Shown here: positions 22,977-35,750 of the stretch, piece by piece
Position numbering within the stretch: position 1 is the first letter of the stretch
How the letters are laid out: each line of letters begins with the position of its first letter
NCBI GenBank assembly: GCA_021030915.1
Contig: JAGEMR010000024.1
Location: 302,472 to 366,471 of the forward strand
Length of the DNA: 64,000 bases
Reading direction: 5' to 3'
Origin: Astrothelium macrocarpum
Lineage: Eukaryota; Ascomycota; Dothideomycetes; Trypetheliales; Trypetheliaceae
Made by a program: the position numbers and the translations under genes
The notes under the pieces: generated by a model
Seen by the model: the letters and a program-made list of their open reading frames with translations, nothing else
Databases searched by the model: none
What the model was told of the DNA's origin: nothing

Positions 22977-23560
22977 TGGCGAACCTCAGCCAAAAGGTTG
23001 CTATCGTCACTTAAGGCCTCCAAGGGCATTGCCAAGGCGCCCTTGGCGGTCAACCTTAGCTCCGACGATCGCGTAGCCGTTAAATACGAACAGGCCATTA
23101 GAGTTGAGTGGACGTTCACCCTGAAGGCAGATGTCGGCCCTGTTGCCGGCACATAGCAACTCATTAAGGCGAGTGTGCAGCAATTTGGCGAGTTAGATAT
23201 TTTGATTCCGAACGCTGGGGCATTCCTAATGAAGGATCTTGGATAGAACTCAGAGGGCGACTTTGACAGTACTTTTGCTCCCAGTGTGAAGAAATCGTAC
23301 TTTCCGGTTCAAATATGTATCACTGGCCAATAGTGGTCCTGTTGACTGGTCCAATGGACTGGCAGAGAGCATCCCCGTTCATGTCCGAGAGTAGTAGACG
23401 GCACGAGCACTGTGCAAGAACCTCAGCCGCAGAGGCATTATTTTCGAATCCGTCGCGCCCACTCTAATCATGAGCGAGTTGTTTGACAAGGAGAAGCGTC
23501 GAGGGACGCTCAAGATAATTGTCGGCTTCAACCTGCAGAATCATGTTGGATAATGCAAGA
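22977..23560 (+). pseudogene. Decayed short-chain dehydrogenase
   Basis: The start MANLSQKVAIVT is a normal SDR opening but meets TAA at 23013. The cofactor-loop residues continue in another frame (KASKGIAK, AVNLSS), showing a frameshift in the glycine-rich loop. Further in, FGELDILIPNAG is recognisable, with in-frame stops on either side (for example TAG in 23153-23155). A late ESVAPTLIMSELF segment resembles the SDR PG-motif region. The catalytic Tyr-x3-Lys is not convincingly present. Several stops and shifts make a functional protein unlikely. Confidence 0.75.
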
Positions 23561-24026
23561 GGTTGCTGAGGCTATTGCCTGCCTTACGGAATTGTTGTGA
23601 ATGTTGAGATAGGCGCTCGCAATAAATAATAGCATGCCTTGAACCTGGAATGAGAAATAGTGGAGTCCAATGTCTTCAAAGTAACTATTCGATAGAAAAT
23701 AGTTCCATAGAACCAATGAATCTTCAATATGGCAATTTTTTCAGCCTTACAACCTGTCGGTTGCCCCATAGTAGAGGCTGGAGTAGCTGCTTATACGGCA
23801 TGAGCAATTTGAATGGTTACATATACCCGAGTCCCAGACCGGGCACTACTGTAGGTAACTTCGTTCTTTGCTGTGAAAAGTGAAGCGGGGTTAGCATTTG
23901 CATGTTAGCTCTGACCCACAAGTCCTTCATTACTTAAATATTAAAAAAATGTCTCTCAAGCTTGCTTAAATTTGGGGTTTCATGAGACGCAAAATGACCT
24001 GACATTGCACCAGTCACACACCGCCC

Positions 24027-25355
24027 ATGATTATTTCAGCTTCAGATGGTGCTAATGTGCACTACCCCACTGCGAAGTCCAAAACCACGACCTACGATGG
24101 CCCCGACGGAGGCATGCAAGCCTAGTGCGTTGTGGCCGGGTCATGGTGTTGTTCGTTCGCCAGCTTCGGCTGGATAAATTGTATCGGTGTCTTCCAAAGT
24201 TACCACCAAAACCACCAACTCAGTGGGTATTCGGCGAGCACTGTCGCCTGGATTCCTTCCACCGAGACGTTCCTCATGTTCTTTGGCGCGCTCATCTGTG
24301 GCAAAGTTTTCGACAGTTACGGGCCTCGCCCGCTCATTATCACCGGTACATTGCTTCATGTGTTTGGCTTGATGATGGTGTCAATATCGCAGCAGTACTA
24401 CCAATTCTTCCTCGCGCAGAGCGTGTGCAGTGCCATGGGATCATGTGCCATATTCTAGGGCGGTAACACTGCGGTCAGCACATGGTTTACCCAGAGGAGG
24501 GCATTGGCGTTGGGCATTGTTTCAACAGGAAGCTCTATCGGGGGTCTAGTGGGAACGTAAGCTGTTCTTAACAAGAGATTGCAATGACTTCATAGTGACA
24601 GACATTACAGCGCTGCCATCCCGAACCTCTTCTCCAGTGTCGGCTTCGGGTGGACCATGCAGACGCTTGCTTTCATTTATCTGACCCTCCTCGCATTTGC
24701 CATTGTAACGGTGAAGTCGCGAATCCAGCATATCCCCAAGCAACTGATTTTATCCGATTTCATTGCACCGTTGCAGCAGCGAGATCTCCTTATGACTTCT
24801 CTTGCCTCTTTCTGGTTCTTTATGGGTGTCTACATCCCGTACGACTACCTCATCTCAGAGAGCGTCTACTACGGCATGTCGCAGCAGCTTGCCAGTTATA
24901 CGCTAACAATACTCAGCGCCACCAGCGTTTTCGGACGCATCCTGCCGCTCTGGATGGGCGACTATTATGGCCGGTTTAATGCCATGATCATGACTGCTCT
25001 TGTCTCCGCGGTCTTGGTTCTCGGACTTTGGATCCCCGCAAATACCAACGCGATGAACCTTGTTTTCGCAGCCTTGTACGGATTTCCCTCGGGCACTTTT
25101 GTGGCTATGGTTCCTGCACTCATTGCACAGGTTTGTAGCGATGTTAAGAAGTTGGAATCGTATATGGGTGCTGGTTATTTGGTTATCTGTCCGGCCATTG
25201 TGTTTGCGCAGCCAATTGCCGGTGCATTGGTTGAAGCGGACAATGGGGACTTTACTTGGTTGCAGGTATACTGTGGACTGTGTATGATAGTTGGACTGGC
25301 GCTCTTCATCCTAGCTAGAGGCGCTCATCGCACGTTTGGATGGGCCAAGACTTGA
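24027..25355 (+). pseudogene. Monocarboxylate-type MFS transporter with two in-frame stops
   Basis: The frame from ATG 24027 reads through an MCT-like 12-TM carrier: GVFQSYHQNH, STVAWIPSTETFLMFFGAL, DSYGPRPLIITG, TWFTQRRALALGIVSTGSSIGGL, and after an intron (24557-24610) IPNLFSSVGFGWTMQ through to ARGAHRTFGWAKT. TAG stops break it at 24123-24125 and 24456-24458. The first sits where related carriers have Trp (TGG to TAG). No introns can remove either stop. The rest is intact and well conserved, so inactivation looks recent. A sequencing error at both sites is unlikely but not excluded. Confidence 0.8.
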
Positions 25356-26284
25356 GAAGATCAGGCTCGATGGAGGGAGGTGTGCGAGCAGCAATTGGGA
25401 TCTCGCGTCTGCATCAGGTAGATTCCACTTCGGAAGAAAGCTTTTCCGAATTGCCGTATCTCCCAATTTTTAACCGACACCGGATCAGATATAGGGGAAA
25501 TGGAACATCAGCTTCTACACGCTCTACGCGTTCCTTCTTGTAACAAAAAGGCTGCCCGGCTGATTCAGCGACAACCGATTTCCTGAACTCCCGGTCAATC
25601 CTTCACAGAGTGAGCAGAACTTTGTATGATCTTTCTCAAGGTTGTCTCAGGCGTATGTAGACACATTATTCCAATGCCTTGGTTCAATGCGCAGACTTGA
25701 TATTGCAGCCGCAGCTACATGCAGAGGAAGGTACTCCGCTTTCCATGTAGCCATTCACTCAAGCCATAGCCGTTGCTGTGTCTGCTTTTCACCGCTCAAG
25801 ACGCGAGAATAAGCTTCATTCAGCACAATCTAGCACTTCGGATTCTGATCCAATGATTCGACAACAAGTCAGCAACATGTCAGGAGAAAAGTTGCTTCTA
25901 TGAGGTAACATGGGTTGCGGTGTTGACACAACTGACAAAATGGGCCCGTTATTCGAAAATATCCTCTTTTCTATCGTACAAGGTTTCTGGAAAAGTTCTA
26001 TCTTCCGACACAGATTAATTCACAGTACAATAAGTCAAGGACAAACACCCGTGAAAACTTTGCGCTTGCTTTCCGCGGGCATGGGAAGGCATGGACCCGG
26101 TTATGCATATCATGAAGGAAACCAGGGTAGATCGCTCTTGTATCCGACTCTCGTTCCCTAAAAAAGACTATTTCATCGCAATATTGCAACGTAATTCCGG
26201 GAGAATGGACAGGCTGGTTCTTCAAGATAACTATTCCCCAAATTTTGCCTCTGTATACCCCGGAGGCTAGCAAGCATATTCAAT
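25356..26284. other. Upstream region of the NRPS-like gene
   Basis: No supported gene in 929 bp. Short open frames (25340-25543, 25910-26161) have no motifs. The NRPS-like promoter should be within the last few hundred bases. Confidence 0.4.
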
Positions 26285-29200
26285 ATGACACGCACGATAT
26301 ACGATATGATGGATTCGGTGGCGAATTCTTCAACCTTTAAACGAGCGCTTTTGCAACTTCCCTCACCCATGGGTATCGTTGCATCTACGCGCAGTATACA
26401 AACCATACCCGATCTTGTCGAGTACAATGCACAAAACAATGCAAACTATGTTTTCTGTCACCAACTGCGCAAGGCTAAGCTGCAAGATCGCTTTATCACA
26501 ATCACGCATTTGGAGTTAAGAGAGGCTGCCTTGCAGTGTCAGGCGTGGTTGCATTCGAATATCCAAGGACTCTGCGAGACAGATATAAATTCTAAAAAGC
26601 CAAAACCCGTTGCACTCCTAATGGAAAGTGAAGTTGGACTCTGGGTTCACCTACTAGCGCTCCTTGGCCTCGGCGTGCCTGCGCTGATGCTTTCGGCAAG
26701 GCTGAGTGAGAACGCAATAAAGCATTTGGTGGACAAGACTGGGGCAGGCAAGCTAGTTGTCTCGCCTCAATTGCGAGAAACCATTTTCGGAGATGCTTCG
26801 CTAAAAGATGGAGCCATGGCAATAATTGAGCGCCAGCCTTTGGAAACATTTCTTTCTAGAGATTCAATCCCAAACCCTGTGACCGCCAGGCGAGACATTC
26901 GCGTCCCTGGATTTAATCGAGGAATGCAGGACAGACAAGTGGTTATTCTGCATTCATTTGGTACTACAGGGCTCCCGAAACCGATTTTTCACCCTCATGA
27001 ATACCTGGTTGGGGCTGCAGTCTCGCATTTATTGGCGGACGACGAGACGCTGGGGTGTAACTTGTCAACGTTGCCATTATACCATGTATGTTCCAGCTCA
27101 TTGCTATTTTCATTTTCTTGCAATGAGCTTCATTTCGCTAATGAAGTGCGCTTTCCTTAGAGTTGGGGCCTTGTTGCTCCGTGCCTTTCCCTTAGTATCG
27201 GGATGGTACTCAGCCTCCCAATCCCAAATGCCATTTCTGGTCCCTCTGTAGTCGACACAATAGGCAAGTTACCGACAACTTCCCTTATGACTGTCCCTTC
27301 AATACTCGAAGATATCACTTTCATTCCATCATCCATCGGGATAACGACCCTTCAGCGACTGAGGTTCGTAGCGTGGGGAGGTGCGCCCCTGAAATCCTCT
27401 GTCGGCAACAAGCTCGCTGGAGCGGGTGTCCCATTGCTCAATCATTATGGTGCAACAGAGATTGGAGCATTAACACCGATTTTTGATCCCAAGAAACCTG
27501 GCGCAAACTACAACTATCGTTTCTTCCGGCTGAGAAAGGACCTCGATATTAAGGTAGTTTCGCTAGCAGGACAAGAACAGGAAACGCAAAAGCTATATAA
27601 GCTTACTGTCCGTCCATCCGGCTTGAAAACCACTTTTGAGATTCAGGACAATCTAATCATGTCACCGCTCAATCCTGGGTCAGATTTCAATGTCCTTGGA
27701 CGGAACGATGATCTCATCGTTCTGGCCACAGGTGAGAAAGTTCTACCGACCATACTGGAGACCACCGTAGCAGAGTCTGAGTTCTGTAAAACTGCCATTG
27801 CTATTGGGCAGGGGCAGTTCCAAATTGGAGTACTAGTCGAGCCCAGGGATCATAACTTTGAGCCAGACCTTGATAACCTCAGAGACAAGATTTGGCCGTT
27901 TGTCGAGAGAGCCAATGGGATGATGGACGCGCATGCGAGGATCGCGTCCAAGAAAGCAGTTGTAATCTTACCAAAAGGGCAACAACTTCCAAGGACCGAT
28001 AAGGGGTCAGTGCAAAGAAAGGAGGTCTATCGCGTTTTCGAGGATCTCACTTCAAAAGCTTTCAAAGAGTTGGATGGAGAAGATGACGAGCCTAGCTCTC
28101 GACTTTCTCACGAGGACATAGCTGAGCTTGGAGGTTTCATAAGACGGCTGATTCGGGAGCGGTTGAATTGGAAGACCAGCTCGCTTAAGTGGACTTCGGA
28201 TGACGACCTGTTTGAGCTTGGAATGGACTCCCTCCAGGCATTGCAGCTGCGCCGTTTCTTGCTGCCGGTTTTCCGTCAAGTACGAGGGAACAAAGCCGTC
28301 GAAATACCCCGCGACTTTGTCTACCAGAATCCCACCGTCAGACAGCTAGTTGCAGCAATCCATAGTGAGACATACATTGATGATGTACAGCTCATCGACA
28401 AGTTCGTCGCAACATACAGCACCCCTGTATCTTCTACTCACAAGGCGGTCGTGCTCCTCACAGGAGCCACAGGAAGTCTGGGCTCCCACCTTGTCGCAGA
28501 ACTCGTCAATAATGCAGCCGTATCAAAGGTCATTTGTCTAAGTCGTCCCAACGCTGACTCTTCCGTGTCGATGATGAAGCGCCAACTGCAGGCCCTGGAA
28601 ACGAAACACATCTCGATTTCCCCGGCCAATCTATCCAAACTTTCCGTCTTCGGTGCAAACACTTCACTTCCAAATCTAGGCCTTCCCATCTCCGAATATA
28701 TAGGTTTCACAAACTCCATCACCCACATCATCCACAATGCGTGGCCCATGGATTTCAATCGCAAAATCTCCTTCGAATCCCAATTCAAAACCCTCTCGCA
28801 CCTACTCACGCTGGCCCGCACCGTGCATTTCCAAAACCCCTCCGTCAAACCAAGCCTACTCTTCATCTCCTCAATCGCAACCGTCGGCAACTACTCCACC
28901 ATCACAAACACGCACACTCCCCTAGTCCCCGAAATCCCCATGGCGGATCCCTCTGCAGCCGACGCCTTTGGCTACGCCCGCGCCAAGCTCGTCTGCGAGC
29001 GCATGATCGAGGCGGCGGCGCGCAACTGCAGTTCCGAGCTTACCGCGCGATACGTGCGCGTGGGCCAAATGACCGGCGCGCAGAGCAGCGGCATGTGGAA
29101 CACGGCCGAGCACTTTCCCGCGCTGGCAAAGAGCTCGCGGCTTGTGGACGCGGTGCCGGAGCTCAGGGGCACGTTGAGCTGGTTGCCCGTCGACGTAGCG

Positions 29201-29596
29201 GCGGGCACGGTTGTCGATATCTTGTTTGCGGAGGCGGATCAAGATGGTGCGGAGCGTGTCGTTTTTCACCTAGAGAACCCGGTGAGGCAGGCTTGGGGCG
29301 ATGTCCTGCGAGCGTTGCGTAAGGCGCTTGGAATGGCGGACAGTGCCGTGGTGGGGTATAGTGAGTGGCTCGAGAAAATCAAGGCGGTGCCTGATGAGAA
29401 GTTGGAGGAGAATCCAGCTAAGAAATTGCTCGGCTTCTTTGAAGGCGATTTCGAGCATATGAGTGGGGGTGGGGTTATACTGGATATGGCGGAGACGAAG
29501 AAAGTGAGTGCGACGTTGAGATGTTCGACTGAAGTGGGCCCTGAATTGATAAAGAAGTATGTGGAGAGATGGACAGAAAACGGGTTCTTGACTTGA
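26285..29596 (+). CDS. NRPS-like carboxylic acid reductase (A-T-R)
   Basis: A 1,078-residue enzyme that activates a carboxylic acid with ATP, loads it on a phosphopantetheine arm and releases it reductively as an aldehyde or alcohol. Exons 26285-27085 and 27161-29596 join in frame. Adenylation motifs include SFGTTGLPKP (about 225-234) and NHYGATEIGAL. The carrier domain has DDLFELGMDSLQ with the modified Ser at about 624. The reductase domain has LLTGATGSLGSHL (about 699-711), SSIATVG and the catalytic YARAK (Tyr about 872, Lys about 876). There is no condensation domain, as expected for this class. From about 28700 on, the coding strand turns strongly C-rich and then G-rich. It could process a polyketide or aryl acid from the nearby PKS, but no substrate can be read. 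Confidence 0.93.
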
Positions 29597-29794
29597 TGTG
29601 AATGTGAGTTTCATATTTGAAGCTTTGCCCAATAAGAGCTGTAATGGCTGCCAGAAGATTTCTATTTTTCTGCTTTCCTGTGATTGTAAAAATCCTAGGT
29701 GGATGACACAAATGGCAATATCGCGGCCTTTGCCGTTTGACCTTAATTCTTCTTCCTCCTGAAGTCATGTATTTTCCTTTTTGGATCTATTTCC

Positions 29795-32700
29795 TTATCG
29801 TGTGGAGTCGCTAAGAACGTCATTAGTATCTTTCGATAAGGTTTCTCCCTGGAGAAGATATTTGACCGCTGCGTGATCGGATCCGAACAACGCTTTCGTC
29901 GACTCAGTCAATTCTGCAAGAAGCTCGGCCGTCTGGCCCTCTTTGCCCAAGACGTTACGACATTTAATTAATGAGAACATTGCTAGTAAGCGATCAGGAT
30001 GGCGCCCCTTATTCTCCTTGTGCGAATCCACTACTTTCAACAGGATCTTTTCGGCCTCCTCGTATTTTCCGGCACACATGAGCATGCGGCCATGGTGGAG
30101 TTCGCCGAATAGGTAAATGAAATGAGTCTCACCCAAATCTCTCCGCACAACAGCATGCCCGGGCAGAAAGGTTGACAAAGCCTCATCAATCTCACCACGG
30201 ATAGCTCTGATACGTGCAAGATTTAGGCCAGACCAAAGAGTGTGATAATGCTCTTTCCCGAGCTTCTCTTTGCGCATTGGAAAGACTTCAGACTCAAGTT
30301 CAAGAGCACGGTCAAGGTCCCCTGCTTGGCCTCGGCGATAGGCAGCTCTGTCGAAGTAGGCCATGGCGAGGTTGTCCATGGCTTCGAGCGTAGCAGAATG
30401 GGAGGAACCAAGCTTAGTCTTCAGACCAACAAAGGCCCTAGACTGTATAGTAATCGCCTGGGTGAAATTAAAATCCTTACCGACTGCGCGACCCAGACCC
30501 CCCATTGCTTTCAGTGTTTGAACATGATCGTCACCAAGAGTCTTTTTCAGCCCTTCGACTGCACTTGTATGTACTCTACGTGCTTCTGGAATACGGCCTT
30601 GTAACCATAAACTCGAGCCGTATGAATCCATGATTTGCAGCGTTTCTGGATTCTCTTCCCCAAGAACCTTGACGCATGCATCCAAGGCTCGCTTTTGAAG
30701 TTCAACGGCTTCATCCACCCGCGCAAGCTGCCAGTAAGTCCATGACAGGAGCCGAAGGATGCCTATGGTCCTTGTATTTTCTACGCCAAGATACCGAATT
30801 GCAAATTTTGCAACGAATGATTGCAGCCTTTCGGCCTCTTCAAGTTGAAATCCCTGTGCATAAACCAAGCTAAACTTCACAAGTTGCACCAGACGATCTG
30901 AAGTCATCGGAGGCTGCATGATTGGAAATAATCTTTTCCTAGATTCTCTGTTCTTTGTAAACCTGGCTTGGATATCTTGTTCAATTTGTTGGACGTGCCG
31001 TACATGGGGAAGCAGTTCTCTGCGAAAGGCTTCATCTTCCTCTGTATCACCGAACGGCGGAAGCAAGATTGCTCGGGAAAGTATAGTTGCCGTTATTTGA
31101 CACCATACTGCTTGTTCAACAAGTGTCATTTCTGGTCTTTTTCTTGCCCACAGATGCACCGCAGCGTGCATCGAATAGCTATCTTTGGGACCGGAGCTCG
31201 CAGAGATAAGTGACATCTGGAAGAGTACATGAAATGCTTCTCTCAATCTCAATTCATCGAAGGCTGTAGAGCCATGTGTCTCGGAAAGGAATTTCGGTAA
31301 AAATGGTCGTTGACCTAGCTGGTAAAGAAGAGTGATGGCGCGAATGACAAGATCCCTTGCCGTCTGTGTCCATGTATTCTTTGGCTTCGATTTGTTATGC
31401 AATTTTCTTTCATTCTGTTGCCGCATTTCTCCAATTGATTCAATTCGGGGGTTTAATGCTGCACGTGAGAATATGTCCAGCTTGATGCTTTGACAATCTA
31501 GAAAAGAGAATATTTTTAGAAGGTCTAAAGCATCCTGTGAAGCTTGGGTGTTCTTGGCCGAAATACTCTGGTATATTACCTCGTAGCTGCTGTAGATCGT
31601 AGCGTTTGTGTCGGAAAATGAAGTCATACCATTTGGCTCTTTTGTCAGGCGTATACGGGACCAGCTTTTCTCGAAGAAATCAAGGTAGGTTTCGAGCGTA
31701 CAAAGCCGCGCAAGGATTGCCTTTCCGGCATGCATCAGGGCAAGAGGCAAATAACCCATGGCCTTGGCGATGTTGCGTGCCAAATTGATAGAGGCGTCGA
31801 CCCAGGGTAGTGTCTCATCCGCAGCATTTAAAAGTAATTCGATCGAATTGTCTTCTTGCAAACCATGAAACTCGAAACAGCGAGGTCCTACAGTGCCGAG
31901 CGTTTTAAGTAGAGGATTTCTGGTGGTTATCAAGATGGTGCCAACTTTGCTATCAGGAAAACACTCCTCCACAGGGAAATCGTGCTCGTCAGCATTTTCA
32001 ATGATAAGCAACCATGGCTGCTGTGGTCCGAGGCTTGAAAGCCAGCTTTTAGCGGCGGCTTGATTGGGCGTAACTTTTCCAATCGTCGAGATCGTGGAAA
32101 AAGACTGCTCCGCATGCTCCTTGGAGCTTGCGTTGATCCAAAAAACGCCCCAATAACTGTTAAATTCAGCCTTCGAACTAGACCGTGTTATTCATTTAGC
32201 TATCACCTTTGCTTGTTGTCTGACGCAAATTTACAACAAAATTGTGTCTTCCCAGCTCCTGCAAGACCATAGATCACAAACCTCTTTTGTACCTCGGCGA
32301 TGTCCAAAGCAGACGATGAGGTCAAGTGTCTCTTCAGCAGCCTGAGCTCGCTTTCGCGTCCAGTGAATATGCTGCTTACGGTCTGCGGTGTGAAGAAATG
32401 CTTGTTCAGATTTGCTAAAGGCACAACCTTCTGTGCGGATTCAATGGCGAGTTTAAGCTTTCTAATCAGTTTCAAGACTGCCACATTGGAAGTTCCATGA
32501 CTTACTGATCTTTCCGCGGATAGATTGATGATGTTTTCCAGAGACTTTATCTTCAACTCCAGATCCTCTCCCAGGTTTTTAACAGACCTGGAGAGATCTG
32601 AATAAGACTTGAGCGAAGTTTGCTGTGTACTGCGAGAGTGAATGCTGGTATATGTCAGTCAACCAATTTCTTGCATAAGAGGAACAACTAACATGCTGAC

Positions 32701-33153
32701 CGCCGAGAGACTGAGCTGAAGCGCAATCTGATACGCTTTCAATCTTTCACGTAGGGTGCTAAGGGTCTCCTCCCTTGATTGCTGCTCTAGCCATTTGCGT
32801 AACTGGTCAAGCTTTACATGTTTTCCACTTCCAGCATTTGCAACATCTTTCAGCAAGTCCTCGATCTGTCCCGCAATGCGCTGACAGCTGGCCAAAGTGT
32901 CTTCGGTCGCGCACCAGTGTGTATTGAGGATTTGCTGGTGTTCTGGGTCTATGTTGACCGTCGGTCCTTCTGTATAGCTTCGTTTAATCAACTCGTTGGT
33001 CGATCGAAGCGATTCCACCTCTTCGAAAAGGTCGTCCAATTCTTGATCCACTGCACGGAATCCATCCTTGGCGTGTTTCAAGAAAATCGTGAGTCGGATA
33101 CAAACATCAGCTAGTCCAGCAGTGCCTGTAATAATTGAGAAAGGATCGGCCAT
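29795..33153 (-). CDS. NLR/STAND protein: Helo-like N-terminus, NB-ARC, TPR
   Basis: A fungal NOD-like receptor of 1,086 residues, of the kind involved in non-self recognition and regulated cell death. Exons 33153-32693, 32644-32207 and 32156-29795 join in frame. The N-terminus MADPFSIITGTAGLADVC matches the fungal STAND N-terminal (Helo-like) type. NB-ARC follows: FTGRESEL, P-loop GLAGAGKT (about 280-287), WGVFWINASS, Walker B-like LLIIENADE (about 349) and ILITTRN. The C-terminal half has kinesin-light-chain-type TPRs, for example LGEENPETLQIM, LGDDHVQTLKAM and LGSSHSATLEAM. The Walker B site has Glu where Asp is usual. It sits between the NRPS-like gene and the P450 and faces the P450 across a divergent promoter. 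Confidence 0.92.
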
Positions 33154-33902
33154 GTAGTGAAAGGATTACTCTCGTGCGAAGAGGCAGGGACCAGACTAGC
33201 AGCGAGTAGGGAGCGCATCGGTATCACATTTACAGACTCAGCTCGAAGGTAGAATGGAAGATAAATTGACCCTGGGGCATGTGGTGAGATAGCCGCGCCA
33301 TCTTCCTCAACCAAAGACCAGCGGCTGTCACAGAGAGTATGCATTGGCTCGATGTGCTCTTGTCACCCATGAAAAGGCTTGTAGTGCGCAAATCAAATTC
33401 GATTACTCTTTAACCGCCAAATGGAGCAGATTGTTGTTCCGTCCTCATGCCTTGTGGCACAAAACCGAGTACATCCAGTAGGCAAGGCCCACCGCATTTT
33501 TTCAGCTGGCAACGATGGACCAATGATGATAAGCGCGGAAAGCGGCAGATGGATCGTAGGATTTCGACCTTCCCGTCTTGGTGTTGACCCCGGCAACGAG
33601 TATCCAATCGTGTAAAAGCCAGGGGCAATAGTCTCGAACTCATGTTGCAAGTTTCAGCGCTCAGGAGATGACCAATTTTGTATTTTGTTTGCTCTCGTCA
33701 TTGGCCCCACCCAATTGCACGGTCTTCCAGCACGTCCATCAAGTACAACAAATATCTAGCCTAGCTTGCTCAAATGTTGTGAACCATGTTTTTGATATAA
33801 ATACCTCGAATATTGGCCATGGCGTAGGCTGGGTCGACAACCTTGCGTGTTCCACTTCCCCTACCGTTAAAGACATTCATTTTGCTTAGAGATAATTGAA
33901 GT
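33154..33902. promoter_or_regulatory. Divergent promoter region between the NLR and the P450
   Basis: A 749-bp intergenic stretch from which both genes are read outward. Small open frames here (33393-33650 minus, 33668-33889 plus) have no motifs. No clear binding-site array was seen. Confidence 0.4.
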
Positions 33903-35750
33903 ATGTCTACCCACTCTCCGTTTCGACGTGTGCTCGATGTTATCACGTTATTCGCATCGGTCCATCCTTCGACATTCGCGATACTCATCTCCTTGGTCTT
34001 GCTATGGACATTCTTGTATGTCCGTAGTGCTATAAGGTATCGTGTACGCTATTCTTGGCTCGAGGATAGATAAACTTGGTAGCTGAATGATCACTTTAGC
34101 AAGATGTCAGGTTTGGAGAGCAGAGCGGTTGTAAACCTCCAGCAGCGAGGCTTGCCTATAGATGGCCACTTGCACTTGATATACTGAGGAGTGGGTTCAG
34201 AGCAGGACGCGAAAAGAAACTTCTTGCCTTTTTTACTCAACATTTCAATCAATTGAACACCACTGCAGAAGTAAAGATTCTTGGAGGCATAGGCTATGTG
34301 ACCCAGGATGCCGAGAACATTGAAGCCTTACTGTCTACACATTTTGAAGGTAAGCTTCATAAGCACTCCCTTCATGTCCGTCTACTTAATTCTTCCAGTC
34401 TAACGTGAACTATCCTAGACTTTCATCTGGGCCATCGCAGTGTGGCTATGAGAGCTATGATCGGTGAAGGAATCTTCACTCAAGACGGTCCTGCCTGGAA
34501 ACACTCGCGGGAGGTTCTTAGGCGACAATTCGCGCGAATGCAGTACCAGAACCTTGAAGGCTTCCGGGAGCATCTGGAAAACTTGGTCGAGAGGTTGAGG
34601 GCTTCTTCCGGCATCCTGGATCTTCAGCCAATGTTCTATCGATTAACGCTCGACACAACGATCGCCATGATACTTGGCCAGCCAGTGGAGAGTTTCAAGC
34701 ATGAAACCGGAGACCTTTTCTCAAGAGCATTCGACAGGGCATCTCTGGTTACCGGTACACGTGTCCGGCTTGGAGATATGTATTTTCTCTATCGTCCGAA
34801 AGGGTTCTTCAAAGCTTGCGAGACAATCAAAAGGTACACTTACCAATTCGTTGCAGAAGCTTTGCAGCGAGAAGCGCAGAGCCCAGCAGGTTCAGAGAAA
34901 ACATCTTTCATTGGGGAGCTACACCGTGATAATGAAGACTTGCGACTTGTTCGAGATCAAACGCTCAATGTGCTAATCGCTGGACGTGACACTACGGCCG
35001 CGACATTGTCTTATGCCTTGTCAGTAACTGGGATCTTTTCTTTGAGTAATACTGATACCATGCTTCCAGTCGCCTGCTTTTGCGCAATCCCAATGCGCTC
35101 GGTCGACTTCGTCGCGAGATTGCTGACATCGTCGGGCAAGAAAAAGAAATCACTAGAGCACACATTCAGCGCATGCCATATTTGCACAACATTATTAAAG
35201 AGAGTAAGGAGTCCCACGTCTATCAAACTTACGTTGTCACTGAAAAGTTGGCGTAGCACTTCGCTTGTATCCTCCTGTTCCAATCAATACTCGATTTTGC
35301 AAGAAAACTACTGCCCTCCCTGTTGGTGGTGGTCCTGATGGTCGATCACCACTCCTCGTTCGAGAAGGAATGCCTGTTGCGTACTCGGTCTACCACATGC
35401 AGCGGCGTGAAGATTTATATGGATCAGACTGTCTAGCATTCCGACCAGAGAGATGGGATGGCTCGGAGCTCGCCAACATTGGTTGGGGTTATCTTCCGTT
35501 CAACGGCGGACCACGCCTTTGCCTTGGTAGTAAGTGATACGGTCTTATTGCCACAGAGATAGGTACTGACTTTAGAGAACCAGAGGACTTCGGATTCATG
35601 CTTGCTTCGTGTGGCATTGTGCGAGTCATTCAAGAGTTTCCGAATATTAGGCTTGCCTCCGGAGAGCCCTCGGAAGTACCAGGGACAGAACGTCAGCACC
35701 TTACCCTCACTCTGTCGAATGCCGATGGTTGTAAAGTCCTTCTCGATTGA
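33903..35750 (+). CDS. Cytochrome P450, CYP52-like
   Basis: A membrane-anchored monooxygenase of 523 residues. Six exons join in frame: 33903-34043, 34100-34349, 34419-35019, 35070-35203, 35257-35529 and 35578-35750. The N-terminal anchor is FAILISLVLLWTFLYV. An early CKPPAARLAYRWPLALDIL stretch is typical of the CYP52 clan (n-alkane and fatty-acid hydroxylases). The I-helix has AGRDTTAATLSY (about 318-329), the K-helix ETLR (about 375-378), and the heme loop FNGGPRLCLG with Cys about 464. The last introns use acceptors (GCGTAG, TTTAGAG) one step beyond the first AG. Terminal hydroxylation of an acyl chain is the family expectation. Because this chemistry suits a reduced polyketide, a cluster role is worth considering. 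Confidence 0.9.

Noticed and set aside
32464..32507. GT-AG pair that looks like an intron in the NB-ARC NLR
   Set aside because: Removing the 44 bases shifts the frame into a stop, while reading through keeps the family frame.
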